DNA of 55,391 bases from Promethearchaeota archaeon (lineage in GTDB: Archaea > Asgardarchaeota > Lokiarchaeia > Sigyniarchaeales > SOKP01), in NCBI GenBank assembly GCA_011364925.1, contig RDOA01000020.1, positions 1 through 55,391 of the forward strand, given 5' to 3'. Below the pieces are notes generated by a model. The model ran no database searches and was not told where the DNA came from. It was given only the letters and a program-made list of their open reading frames with translations. This document shows, one piece after another, positions 24,826 through 33,540 of the stretch. The stretch's first letter is position 1. The number at the start of each line of letters is the position of its first letter. A program made the translations under genes and the position numbers.

Positions 24826-26101
24826 CCTTATATATTTAAAAAGGTTATTTCAGGCGTACTATCAAGAAGAACGAGAATCAATCCCTATCGTCAACTCCTT
24901 AAATTTGAGAGAATTTGGTTTTATCCCATGGGAAAAAAAGGTCTTTATGAAAAGACATATGAAGTTTGAGACTCCAGACGAACTAAAAGATAATATAATT
25001 CAAAATGCGCCTAAACATTTATATTCAAGTGGTTCTCTCTATATGCTCCCCGACGCGAAAGAAATGGAAAACAAAAAGTATCTGGGATGTGACTTAATAA
25101 TTGATATCGATGTTGATCATTTCTATACTCCTTGTAAAAACAATCATGATCTATGGGTTTGTAAAGAATGTGGAAATAAAGGAAGTGGAATGCCTGATAA
25201 ATGTCCTAAATGTAAAGCATCTAAGTTTAGTAAGCTGAATTGGGTATGTGATGATTGTTTAGATATTGCTAAAAAAGAAATCAAGAAGTTAATCTATGAT
25301 TTTCTTATTCCTGACTTTGGAATAAATGAAAAAGACATGAAAATCGCGTTTTCAGGTCATAGAGGTTACCATTTAAAAATTGAAGGGGACGAATTAAGAT
25401 CATTAAATAGTGATGAACGAAGAGAAATCGTCGATTACTTAACGGGTAATAACATTTCTTTTGAGCTATTAGGTCTTATTGAGAGATCAAAAGAAATTCA
25501 TGGACTATCGAAAGAAAATCTTGGATGGTCTCAAAAAATTATGCGCAAAGTGGAAGAATTTTTAAGCAAGCCTAAAACTGAAATAGAAAGAATATTATTA
25601 GACGATAAACGATTTAACTTTAGCCAGAATTATGTTTCCAGCTTTTTGAATTATAAAGATGATTTCTTGGAATTAATTAAAAAAGGAGAAAGAAACGTTT
25701 GGGCTATAGAAGGCTTCGGTTTAATTATGTGGAAAAAATTTCTAAAAGAAATTGTTAAACAAGTTGGAGTTGAATTAGACGAACCTGTGTCTATAGATAT
25801 TCACAGACTTATAAGGTATCCAGGATCCTTACACGGAAAAACGGGATTTAAAGTCCAAGAAATTAACATGAATGAATTAGAAGATTTTAATCCGTTGGAT
25901 GAACCAAATGAAAGAATAGATCCAATTGTTTTTAAAACTGAGAAAAATCTAAGCTATAAATTAGAGATCACCGAAATGGAGGTACCAATGACAAAAATCA
26001 AAGGAGCAAAGTACGGTCCTTATGTAAAAGGAGAAAAAATCGAAGTCCCTCACCATATAGCAGTATTTTTATTGTGCAAAGAAGTTGCGAAATTAATTTG
26101 A
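24818..26101 (+). CDS. priS: DNA primase small (catalytic) subunit PriS
   Basis: 427 residues. The catalytic carboxylates are in DLIIDIDVDHF (D96, D98), with a third Asp in SIDIHRLIRYP (about D328). FSGHRGYHLKI is the conserved SGxxGxH nucleotide-binding region. An unusually Cys-rich zinc segment (C106, H110, C115, C118, C129, C132, C144, C147) sits just after the first motif. The C-terminal ~35 residues (AKYGPYVKGEKIEVP then AVFLLCKEVAKLI) match the small GINS B-domain-like module found in archaeal PriS. Starts inside the end of priL (ATGACTGA-type overlap), so translation is coupled. Confidence 0.96.
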   Translation: MTDLIYLKRLFQAYYQEERESIPIVNSLNLREFGFIPWEKKVFMKRHMKFETPDELKDNIIQNAPKHLYSSGSLYMLPDAKEMENKKYLGCDLIIDIDVDHFYTPCKNNHDLWVCKECGNKGSGMPDKCPKCKASKFSKLNWVCDDCLDIAKKEIKKLIYDFLIPDFGINEKDMKIAFSGHRGYHLKIEGDELRSLNSDERREIVDYLTGNNISFELLGLIERSKEIHGLSKENLGWSQKIMRKVEEFLSKPKTEIERILLDDKRFNFSQNYVSSFLNYKDDFLELIKKGERNVWAIEGFGLIMWKKFLKEIVKQVGVELDEPVSIDIHRLIRYPGSLHGKTGFKVQEINMNELEDFNPLDEPNERIDPIVFKTEKNLSYKLEITEMEVPMTKIKGAKYGPYVKGEKIEVPHHIAVFLLCKEVAKLI

Positions 26102-26162
26102 GTTAAAATAATAAAATCTCTCCTCTTTCAATATTATAGAAGAACTTGATTTTTTGATACTT

Positions 26163-26861
26163 ATGAACTTAAAAACGGATTATCAGAATCTCTACAAACA
26201 TTGGCTTAAAGAATTTGAAAGCAGTGAATTAACACCATTAACTCAAGAAATTTTTGAATACTATCGGAAATCAATTGATTACATCACTAAGTTTGAGTTG
26301 GAAAGTAAACAAAATGTTGAGATACAAATATTAAATTCCTATAAGCAGAACTTCAAGTATTTATTCAACGATTTTTTAAAAATACGAGAAGTCAAAATAT
26401 TAAACGCAGCGTTAATCCTTCAAGAAATTAATTACGACAATGTTATAGAAGCTGAAAAGCTGTTCTATCGAAATCTAGTTAGCGCGATTAAAGGATTTAC
26501 GAAGCTTAAATCGTTCTCATTATACGATATAAACGAACCAGTTGAATTAGATGAGGTTTTCGAAGAAGAAGACATATCCTCAGAACCTATCCAAGCTGAA
26601 ATTACTACAGAGAGTGAAATAGAACACAATGAAGCTGGTGCTACTCCCATAAAAACTCCGCAACTAGATATTGAACAACTAAAACAAGAGTCTGAATTCG
26701 ATTATACCATTATTAGGTTTATTTCTCCTTCGCCGCCACTGGTTGGAATTGATAGTATTACCTATGGACCTTTTCAAGAAAATGATATTGTTAATATGCC
26801 TTATAAAAACGCAAAAATTCTTATATACGAGAAATTAGCTGAAGAAATCGATGTTTCTTAA
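26163..26861 (+). CDS. gins51: GINS complex protein (GINS51-like)
   Basis: 232 residues from the ATG at 26163. A TTG at 26154 is also open but leads to an MILM start that adds nothing. The helical A-domain occupies residues 1-115, a charged acidic linker follows (DEVFEEEDISSEP), and the beta-rich B-domain is C-terminal (YGPFQENDIVNMPYKNAK). That order is typical of GINS51. GINS joins MCM and the GAN/RecJ-like protein in the replicative helicase. It follows priS by about 60 nt. Its stop overlaps the Nop10 stop on the opposite strand by 4 nt. Confidence 0.9.
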   Translation: MNLKTDYQNLYKHWLKEFESSELTPLTQEIFEYYRKSIDYITKFELESKQNVEIQILNSYKQNFKYLFNDFLKIREVKILNAALILQEINYDNVIEAEKLFYRNLVSAIKGFTKLKSFSLYDINEPVELDEVFEEEDISSEPIQAEITTESEIEHNEAGATPIKTPQLDIEQLKQESEFDYTIIRFISPSPPLVGIDSITYGPFQENDIVNMPYKNAKILIYEKLAEEIDVS

Positions 26862-27049
26862 TTAGTTTCGAATTTTTTTTTAAATTCTTCCTTAAAATAC
26901 ATCATCCTATATTTTGAATATTTGTCAATAGGGGAATATTTGGGAGGAAATGGATTAATTAAAGTTCCACCGCAAAGATTACACTTTGATTCCTGGTTGA
27001 ATAATCTATATTCTCCACAATCTTTACATATTTGTAGATATTTAGTCAT
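26858..27049 (-). CDS. nop10: H/ACA RNP protein Nop10
   Basis: 63 residues, the usual size. The zinc ribbon C8-C11-C23-C26 is followed by PFPPKYSPIDKYSKYRMMYF, the hallmark Nop10 segment that contacts Cbf5. Nop10 is part of the RNA-guided pseudouridylation complex. It lies 28 nt downstream of aIF2-alpha on the same strand, as in most archaea, though here the pair runs against the primase genes. ATG start. Confidence 0.96.
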   Translation of the reverse strand: MTKYLQICKDCGEYRLFNQESKCNLCGGTLINPFPPKYSPIDKYSKYRMMYFKEEFKKKFETN

Positions 27050-27077
27050 ATTATTGTTAAATTCTGTTAATTAAGTA

Positions 27078-27902
27078 TTAATCCCTAATAAATTCATAGG
27101 AACTATCACTATCTTGAACGCTGTTTTCTAATACTTCAATTGCGTCTGATAGTATTCCTTCCGCGTCAAGGTAATCTTTAGAGGTTATGTCTATTCTGTA
27201 GAATGGCGCTCCCAGATATGATAAATTTATATTTCTTGTAGGTTTTGGCTTGGGAACAACTTTCATGATGTTAGTTAGGGTTTCCTTTATCTTTGTTATG
27301 CCATCACCACTTCTATTCGTTAGTTTAATTTTTCCTTTTATATTAACTGTAGAAACCTCGACATTCTCCTCTATAATTTTTAAAAAAGCTTTCTTAATAT
27401 CATCACTAATATTGTCAAATTCATCCAATATCTCTTGTCCTTCTTCTTTAAGAGCCTCGAGGGTTTCCTGGTAAAGATCAAACTGATCTTTAATTGGCCA
27501 ACCTAAAAGTTCGTAAGCTTGGTCTAAAGTCAAATCTATTCCTTCTGTCTCTGTTAAAAACTGCAAAAGATTCTCAAACTTGTTAGCGTATTTATGTTCT
27601 TTTGCTATCAACTCTTTTTGTGCGGAATTTACGCGTCTCAATGATAAATCTATCTGTCCTTTATCAGGAACAACTTTTAAAACTCTTAACACAAGGCGTT
27701 GGCCAATTCTCACAATGCTCCTAATGTTTTTTACCCATCTACTTGAGATTTCGCTAATATGAATCATACCTCTTGCAATTTTTTCAGAAGACAAACCCTC
27801 ATAATCTGGTAAATCCACATAAATATATTGATCTTGGATATCAACAACTCGACCCATAATGAAAGCTCCTTCTCGTGGGAAGTTTTCTTTATTTTTTACC
27901 AT
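27078..27902 (-). CDS. eif2a: Translation initiation factor aIF2 alpha subunit
   Basis: 274 residues, standard length. The N-terminal S1 domain (about 10-85) contains IYVDLPDYEG, GMIHISEISSRWVKNI and the RVVLKV-type strand. A helical domain with LTLDQAYELLGWPIKDQ follows, then the C-terminal alpha-beta domain that binds aIF2-gamma (SYLGAPFYRIDITSKDYLDA). The phosphorylatable Ser of eukaryotes lies in the S1 loop region, but no regulation is evident here. ATG start. With nop10 it forms a conserved pair. Confidence 0.96.
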   Translation of the reverse strand: MVKNKENFPREGAFIMGRVVDIQDQYIYVDLPDYEGLSSEKIARGMIHISEISSRWVKNIRSIVRIGQRLVLRVLKVVPDKGQIDLSLRRVNSAQKELIAKEHKYANKFENLLQFLTETEGIDLTLDQAYELLGWPIKDQFDLYQETLEALKEEGQEILDEFDNISDDIKKAFLKIIEENVEVSTVNIKGKIKLTNRSGDGITKIKETLTNIMKVVPKPKPTRNINLSYLGAPFYRIDITSKDYLDAEGILSDAIEVLENSVQDSDSSYEFIRD

Positions 27903-28059
27903 GATACTATTTTAATGCTTTGGATAGTTTTTTGAAGTATTATTGTTATATAACGCAATATGGCTTTTTATTTTTATTATCCTAAATGAAGAAAAATGTT
28001 TTTTTTAATCCTTCGCTATCAAAATAATACTTTAAATTCAAACTTAAAGTGATCTAAAA

Positions 28060-28500
28060 ATACCTAATTGGCTTATTCATAATAAATGGGCAAAAAAAGC
28101 TGGAATTGAAGAATTTATCTCGAATTTCGTTAACAGAGACATCGATTACGGGACTTCCTGGGCATATTCCTCAAATAACAACAACTCTTATAAGAATCCA
28201 CATGATAACAAAGCTATTCAACAACTACAGTTCTATCACCAAAAAGACTCAAATAATGAAGCTATTATACAAAATTCTTATGTAAGAGCTTTTTTTCTTC
28301 ATCACCTCTTAGATTTTTTCACTGAAACTCGAATTGATGTAAATAATTTTGAGTTAGTGTTCGAAAAATTCTTGCGTAATAAGGTCGTGATAGAAATTGT
28401 TAATTCTGATGGAATTAAGATAAATTTTAAAGAAGATGTTAACGCTCTTTTCAAATTATTAAATGAAAATAAAAAAGAATTTTTAGATGACTTAAAGTAA
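28060..28500 (+). CDS. Unknown protein; reading frame with no standard start codon
   Basis: The frame is open from 28048 to the TAA at 28498-28500, with no ATG, GTG or TTG until deep inside (about 28370). ATA at 28060 would give 146 residues beginning M-PNWLIHNKWAKKAGIEEF. GTGATC at 28049-28054 matches the 3' part of an AGGAGGTGATC Shine-Dalgarno, five nt before it. CTA at 28054 is another possible initiator. Composition looks like real protein: an amphipathic helix opening, an Asn/Ser-rich loop, then a helix FFLHHLLDFF and a strand-helix end. Family unknown. It could instead be a 5'-degraded gene. It converges with the aldehyde oxidoreductase gene. Confidence 0.6.
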   Translation: MPNWLIHNKWAKKAGIEEFISNFVNRDIDYGTSWAYSSNNNNSYKNPHDNKAIQQLQFYHQKDSNNEAIIQNSYVRAFFLHHLLDFFTETRIDVNNFELVFEKFLRNKVVIEIVNSDGIKINFKEDVNALFKLLNENKKEFLDDLK

Positions 28501-28521
28501 TAGAATGGTTCGGAACTTTTT

Positions 28522-30393
28522 CTAAAGATATTGACTAACCCAGTCAATTTCTAATTCCTCTAATTTCGATTGAGTTGGGATTCCATCCTCGCTCCAACCC
28601 ATTAGCTTATAATAATTCATTATAGCGTTTTTAAACTCGTCGGGATTAATCGCGGTTTTCGCTAAGGCTCCAGAAGTCTGAGGCTTGAAGAATCTATCGG
28701 GCAACCAGTCATCCTTTTTGGTAAGGCCTTCTCGGAGGTTAAAAACCCTTGCCATGGTTGTTACCCTCTCTCCTACTTTCATTAGCTCCCAAGACGAGGT
28801 ATACCATCCAGTCACAGCACGTACAATCTCAGGTACGTCAATGTAATCCCAAGGTGTGAAATAGCATACTAACAAAGCATTCAACATATTTCGCCAATTC
28901 GTATAATAAACCAATGCTCTTATTTTCTTTATTCCTAAATCGCTAACTTCAAGTGGTTCCAAAATCCCTATAGCACTATGAGTTGCAATTGATCTTTCGT
29001 TAGCTATTGATGTGTCGTGCATGTTTGCCATGTGTTCTGCTCCTGTAGGCGATATAGCGTACCCCACTCCTAAACCTTGTTTGAAACGAGGTTCGTGCAT
29101 AGGAATTTCTTGACCTTTCACGTGCATGGCAAACTTTTCAGCTCCATTTTTTAATTTCTCTGCGGCTCTCTTAACCCCTTCAGCTAAAATATCTCCTAAT
29201 CCTTCTCGTTTAGCGATCATTTCAACGAGCTGGATAATTGCTTCTGCATTTCCAAAATTTAATTTCATTCCATTTGTGTCATTGTCAGTAAGAATTCCAT
29301 TTTCGTAACATTCCATCGCAAAACCAATAGAAACTCCCGCAGATATCGCATCGATCGAATATTTGTTACAAAGCTCATTCGCTTTACAAACTGCTTTCAT
29401 ATCGTCTATCCCACAATTAGAACCAAACGCTCCTATCGACTCGTACTCTGGCCCCCCATAAAGGGGATCAACGTTCCAAGGCTCTCCAATTTCCACAACT
29501 TTCTTACAACGAATAGGACAAGCGTAACAAGATTCCATTGTAAGACCGATTTCGTCTTTCATAACTCCAGGATCCAACACTTTTGCTCCCTTAAAATCAC
29601 CGTCTCTAAAATTCCGAGTTGGAAGATTTCCAGACGCAGCAAATTGCTCCATTACACCATAACCTGTTCCATACTCAAAATTAGCCCTATACGGTTTGTA
29701 GCCCACTTCGTTAAATTCTCTGATTTTCGCCCTTAACTTTTCTTTATCGCTAACTTTAAGTCTTTTACGCCCTCTCACAGCAATCGCCTTTAAATTCTTA
29801 GAACCCATGACTGCTCCCATGCCTGAACGACCAGCAGCGTTTCTTAAATCGTTAATAATACACGCGTAACGTACGAGATGCTCTCCTCCCGGTCCTATTT
29901 GGGCAACGCGAATTAAAGGATCTCCCAATTCTTCTTTAATTATTGCCTCTACTTCACCAGTAACCTTTCCCCAAAGGTGTCTAGCGTCCTTGATCTGTAC
30001 TTCTCCGTCTTGAATCCATAAATAAACAGGTGTTTTTGCTTTCCCCTCAATTATAATTGCGTCAAATCCAGCGTGCTTCAATTCGGCACCCCAATGACCT
30101 CCAACTTCAGCTTCACCAAAACCTCCGGTTAAAGGAGATTTAGCACCAACACTATTACGCCCCGTCCCTGGAATTGCGTATCCAGTTAAGGCTCCCGTAG
30201 CAAAAATCAGTTCATTTTTATCGCTTAATGGATCAATTCCCTTCTTCAATTCCTTCAAAAGATAATACGCCACAAATCCTTCGCCTCCAATATATCGCCG
30301 GTAGAAAAGATCCTCGGGGTGTTCTATCCTGATTTTCTCGCCTGTTAAATTCACTCTAAGTATGTTTCCTATGTATCCGTATACTATAACCAT
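28522..30393 (-). CDS. aor: Aldehyde:ferredoxin oxidoreductase (tungsten enzyme)
   Basis: 623 residues, the normal AOR size. It oxidises aldehydes to acids, giving electrons to ferredoxin. The N-terminal YGYIGNILRVNLT, the GTGRNSVGAKSPLTGGFG pterin-binding block and RNAAGRSGMGAVMGSKN are all present. The 4Fe-4S ligands are CYACPIRC plus a distal Cys (LLVCYFTPW). The substrate pocket GxExMAN-type segment (GAEHMANMHD) is intact. ATG at 30391-30393 is directly preceded by GCAGGGG, an unusually close spacing; a downstream initiator is possible, but no ATG is available. Divergent from EF1A. Confidence 0.95.
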   Translation of the reverse strand: MVIVYGYIGNILRVNLTGEKIRIEHPEDLFYRRYIGGEGFVAYYLLKELKKGIDPLSDKNELIFATGALTGYAIPGTGRNSVGAKSPLTGGFGEAEVGGHWGAELKHAGFDAIIIEGKAKTPVYLWIQDGEVQIKDARHLWGKVTGEVEAIIKEELGDPLIRVAQIGPGGEHLVRYACIINDLRNAAGRSGMGAVMGSKNLKAIAVRGRKRLKVSDKEKLRAKIREFNEVGYKPYRANFEYGTGYGVMEQFAASGNLPTRNFRDGDFKGAKVLDPGVMKDEIGLTMESCYACPIRCKKVVEIGEPWNVDPLYGGPEYESIGAFGSNCGIDDMKAVCKANELCNKYSIDAISAGVSIGFAMECYENGILTDNDTNGMKLNFGNAEAIIQLVEMIAKREGLGDILAEGVKRAAEKLKNGAEKFAMHVKGQEIPMHEPRFKQGLGVGYAISPTGAEHMANMHDTSIANERSIATHSAIGILEPLEVSDLGIKKIRALVYYTNWRNMLNALLVCYFTPWDYIDVPEIVRAVTGWYTSSWELMKVGERVTTMARVFNLREGLTKKDDWLPDRFFKPQTSGALAKTAINPDEFKNAIMNYYKLMGWSEDGIPTQSKLEELEIDWVSQYL

Positions 30394-30694
30394 CCCCTGC
30401 TTTTAATACAATTTTTCTCGTTAACTAGTAAAATTTCAACTCCTTTATATTTCTTATTTAAATAGCGGCTTCTTCGTTCAACTGACATCAATCTTCGAAT
30501 TCAGTGTAAAAAATCGTAATTTATCTCTTATTAAGTACCTTTACAAATGTCTCCCTCAGAATTTATACTACAAATTATAGTAAAATTTAAGTAATTTTAC
30601 ATACTAAAGTAGTTATCATTTTGTCTAAAATGAGAATTTGTTAAATTCAAACAAAATAATAAATACAATAATAAATAAAGGAAATTGATTTAAA
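30394..30694. promoter_or_regulatory. Divergent control region between AOR and EF1A
   Basis: 301 nt with no reading frame of note. For AOR, the minus strand carries an ATTTAAATA TATA-like box (30459-30467). On the EF1A side lie two adjacent inverted repeats: TCATTTT/AAAATGA (30616-30622, 30627-30633) and GAATTT/AAATTC (30634-30639, 30643-30648). They sit 47-79 nt before the EF1A ATG and could be an operator or leader structure. Confidence 0.4.
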
Positions 30695-31996
30695 ATGCCG
30701 ACTGATAAACAACATTTGAATTTGGTAATTATTGGGCACATAGATCATGGTAAAAGCACGATGATGGGCGCTATGCTCATTAAAACTGGAGCAGTATCTG
30801 ATAGAGAAGCGAGAGAACTTGAAAAGTTAGCGAAAGAATATGACAGAGAAAGCTGGTCGTATGCGTACGTTTTTGATAAACTAAAAGAAGAGCGACAGCG
30901 AGGTATTACAATTGATTTAGCTTTCCGTAAATTCGAAACGAATACAAAATATTTCACTATAATTGACGCTCCCGGACACGCAGACTTCGTTAAGAATATG
31001 ATTACTGGTGCTTCTCAAGCTGACGCTGCCATTCTAGTTGTTTCTGGAAAGAAAGGCGAAATGGAAGTTGGTATTGCCGCTAACGGTCAAACTAGAGAAC
31101 ACGCTTATCTAGCACAAACTCTAGGTGTAAAGCAATTAGTTGTAGCAGTCAACAAAGCCGATGTCTATGATTACAGTGAGGCACGATATAACGAAGTAAA
31201 GGATGCAGTGTCTGATCTCCTAAAAAATATCGGTTTTCCTGTGAAAAAGATTCCATTCGTACCTGTAAGTGGAATTAAAGCTGAAAATCTTACAGAGAAG
31301 TGTGACAAAATGCCATGGTACGATGGTCCAACCTTAATTGAAGCCATTGATGCTTTTGAATTACCTCCAAAACCTACTGGTAAACCATTGCGCGTTCCTA
31401 TTCAAGATGCTTACAATATCAAAGGTACTGGAGTTGTTCCTGTTGGGAGAGTAGAAACTGGCATATTAAAGAAAGGAGATAAGATAATCATTCAACCAAC
31501 TGGGTTTCAAGGGGAAATTCGCTCAATAGAAATGCATCATGAAGAAATACCCCAAGCAGAACCAGGAGATAACATCGGATTTAGTATAAGAGGGATTGCA
31601 ATGAAAGATGTTGGCCGTGGTGATGTTTTGGGACATCCATCAAGTGTACCAACTGTAGTAACTCCAAATGGGAATTGGACTGGACAAGTTATTGTCATTT
31701 GGCATCCAACAGCAATTGCTCAAGGATATACGCCAGTCATTCACGCCCACACAGCTCAAGTAGCAGCTAAATTCATTGAATTAAGTAAAAAGTTAGATCA
31801 GAAAACCGGTGCAGTAATTGAGGACAACCCTAAATTCTTAAAGAAAAACGAATCCGCTATAATTAAACTTCAGCCAATTAAAAAGCTTTGTATTGAAAAA
31901 TACAACGATTTTCCAGAATTAGGGCGATTTGCTGTAAGAGATATGGGCAGAACAGCTGCTGTAGGGATTGTCAAAGACTTGGAGACTGGAGCCTAA
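30695..31996 (+). CDS. tuf: Translation elongation factor 1-alpha (EF1A)
   Basis: 433 residues. GTPase motifs are GHIDHGKS (14-21), the switch I block RGITIDLAF, DAPGHADF and NKAD. Domains 2 and 3 follow (RVPIQDAYNIKGTGVVPVGRVETG; HAHTAQVAAKFIEL). Length and motifs match archaeal EF1A, which delivers aminoacyl-tRNA to the ribosome. In many archaea it is followed by rps10 and preceded by EF2 in the rps12-rps7 operon. Here it stands alone, 14 kb from rps7. ATTGATTTAAA precedes the ATG. Confidence 0.97.
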   Translation: MPTDKQHLNLVIIGHIDHGKSTMMGAMLIKTGAVSDREARELEKLAKEYDRESWSYAYVFDKLKEERQRGITIDLAFRKFETNTKYFTIIDAPGHADFVKNMITGASQADAAILVVSGKKGEMEVGIAANGQTREHAYLAQTLGVKQLVVAVNKADVYDYSEARYNEVKDAVSDLLKNIGFPVKKIPFVPVSGIKAENLTEKCDKMPWYDGPTLIEAIDAFELPPKPTGKPLRVPIQDAYNIKGTGVVPVGRVETGILKKGDKIIIQPTGFQGEIRSIEMHHEEIPQAEPGDNIGFSIRGIAMKDVGRGDVLGHPSSVPTVVTPNGNWTGQVIVIWHPTAIAQGYTPVIHAHTAQVAAKFIELSKKLDQKTGAVIEDNPKFLKKNESAIIKLQPIKKLCIEKYNDFPELGRFAVRDMGRTAAVGIVKDLETGA

Positions 31997-32013
31997 CTGA
32001 ATTCTAAAAATTG

Positions 32014-32058
32014 CTTTTTTTATAAACATAATTTAAATTTTATTTCATAATTTTTTTT
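32014..32058 (+). terminator. T-rich terminator after EF1A
   Basis: Two T-runs (32015-32021 and 32051-32058) follow the EF1A stop within 65 nt, with AT-rich sequence between. Suits archaeal intrinsic termination. Assigned by position and composition. Confidence 0.45.
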
Positions 32059-32181
32059 GATATTATTAATCCCAAATTTAATTCAATTAATTTTAGGTAC
32101 AATTTACTGTTTGGTATAAATCAACCTGTGAACCCTATAAAATCATATTTTCTTGATGGTTTAATTTAAAAGTTCTCTCCT

Positions 32182-33285
32182 TCATGAACTTCGGTTCTTC
32201 AATATTTTATTATGAAGCGTTTGAAAATCTTTTTCTGGCAACTTATCTTCGATATCTCCTCTTGGAACGATTATAATTGCTTTATTAGGACATTTAGATA
32301 CACATACCCCACATCCTATGCACCAGTTATTATCAACGACAGCGTGATTTTCTTCTAATTTAACAGCATCAGCGGGACAGATATCGATACAACTACCACA
32401 TTCAACGCAATTCTCACTTCTAGTTTCCCGAATAAAATAGGTAGCAATTATCTCGTCTCTTGGTATAATTCTCCTTTTAATTCTCCCAAGATTCCAGCAA
32501 GAACAACCACAACAATTGCAATTTTGTTGTACGTTGCCTATAGCATTATCAGTGAAGTGAACTAATCCATTCTCTGAAGCTGTTTTAGAGATTTCTAATG
32601 CTTCTTCTACGCTTATCTCTCTTGCGAAACCCTTTTCAATTATATAATCAGCTAACTCATTAAATTTCATACAGACTTCAGTTGGGTGGCCACAATCTCT
32701 TCCTATTAACTTCATAGAATGACGACATATACAATGAGCCACAGCAATTCGATTTGCGTTTTTAATTATTTGTTCCATTGCTTGATACGGAAGAACAGCT
32801 TGAGTGTCTGGTTCGATTGTTTCATCAACAGGGACAAATCTGAAAGGAATGGGCTCTGGACCAAAAGTTTCCTTGGTTACCTCACTATTGAAATATCCTA
32901 GAACTTGCTTAGCCATGCTTTTTGAATGAGGTGTAACTTCTCCTTTCCAGAAAAAGGTCTGGGGAAATCCAAATCCGGCTTGATGTAAAGCATAGCCCAA
33001 TTCGCCCGTTTCTTGGTTTTTACACGAAAAAAGTAAACCTTTATCCACAAGGTTATTAAGGATCTTTTGTAAATCCTCCATGGCGATTTCACTAGCTTTC
33101 GAAATCTCTGCCAGACTGGTTCCTTGGAGCGGAATTTTATGGGAGGGTATCAATAAAGCAACCTCAGCTTCCGCTTCACTGAAATTTGCTTTCAAAATGT
33201 TAAGTAACCCCTCTTTTGGAGGGTACATCATCCCCATCGATGATAAATGGAACATTAATTTCTCGTGAATGTCTTGAGTTGTCAT
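32182..33285 (-). CDS. 4Fe-4S ferredoxin-type protein with N-terminal helical region
   Basis: 367 residues. The N-terminus (about 30-100) looks like a winged-helix region (LAEISKASEIAMEDLQKILNNLVDKGLL). The centre has CICRHSMKLIGRDCGHPTEV-like text and NCNCCGCSCWN, a further Cys-rich metal site. The C-terminus carries two standard 4Fe-4S motifs: CVECGSCIDICP and CIGCGVCVSKCP. Proteins of this layout are frequent in anaerobic archaea and sulfate reducers and are thought to move electrons. No substrate or partner gene identifies its task. ATG start. Divergent from the Arf-like GTPase, with a 16-bp palindrome between them. Confidence 0.85.
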   Translation of the reverse strand: MTTQDIHEKLMFHLSSMGMMYPPKEGLLNILKANFSEAEAEVALLIPSHKIPLQGTSLAEISKASEIAMEDLQKILNNLVDKGLLFSCKNQETGELGYALHQAGFGFPQTFFWKGEVTPHSKSMAKQVLGYFNSEVTKETFGPEPIPFRFVPVDETIEPDTQAVLPYQAMEQIIKNANRIAVAHCICRHSMKLIGRDCGHPTEVCMKFNELADYIIEKGFAREISVEEALEISKTASENGLVHFTDNAIGNVQQNCNCCGCSCWNLGRIKRRIIPRDEIIATYFIRETRSENCVECGSCIDICPADAVKLEENHAVVDNNWCIGCGVCVSKCPNKAIIIVPRGDIEDKLPEKDFQTLHNKILKNRSS

Positions 33286-33381
33286 AAATGTGCTCTCTTA
33301 ATTAAAAATAAAATATATGATACTTAATTAAAATTTTCAAGAGAATATTATTTCTTTTTGATTTTATCTACTAGTTATGTG

Positions 33382-33397
33382 TAATATCGCGATATTA
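33382..33397. promoter_or_regulatory. Perfect 16-bp palindrome in a divergent intergenic region
   Basis: TAATATCGCGATATTA is a perfect palindrome, with a CG core that is rare in this AT-rich DNA. It lies 97 nt upstream of the Fe-S protein start and about 144 nt upstream of the Arf-like GTPase. This is the geometry of an operator for a dimeric regulator. No known regulator site is matched. Confidence 0.45.
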
Positions 33398-33540
33398 TAT
33401 CTTCTTTAGAATATTTAACGAGAATTGGATTTTTGGGGATCCTAATTAAAAGATTTCATATTATGTAAATATTATTTTCATTTTTGAACAATTATTTGTC
33501 TTTTCTAATTAATACAATTCTCGATTAGAAAGGATTGGCG

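Noticed and set aside
33297-33333. Direct repeat CTTAATTAAAA (two copies, 26 nt apart)
   Set aside because: Low-complexity AT sequence; two copies of an 11-mer are weak evidence beside the clear palindrome nearby.
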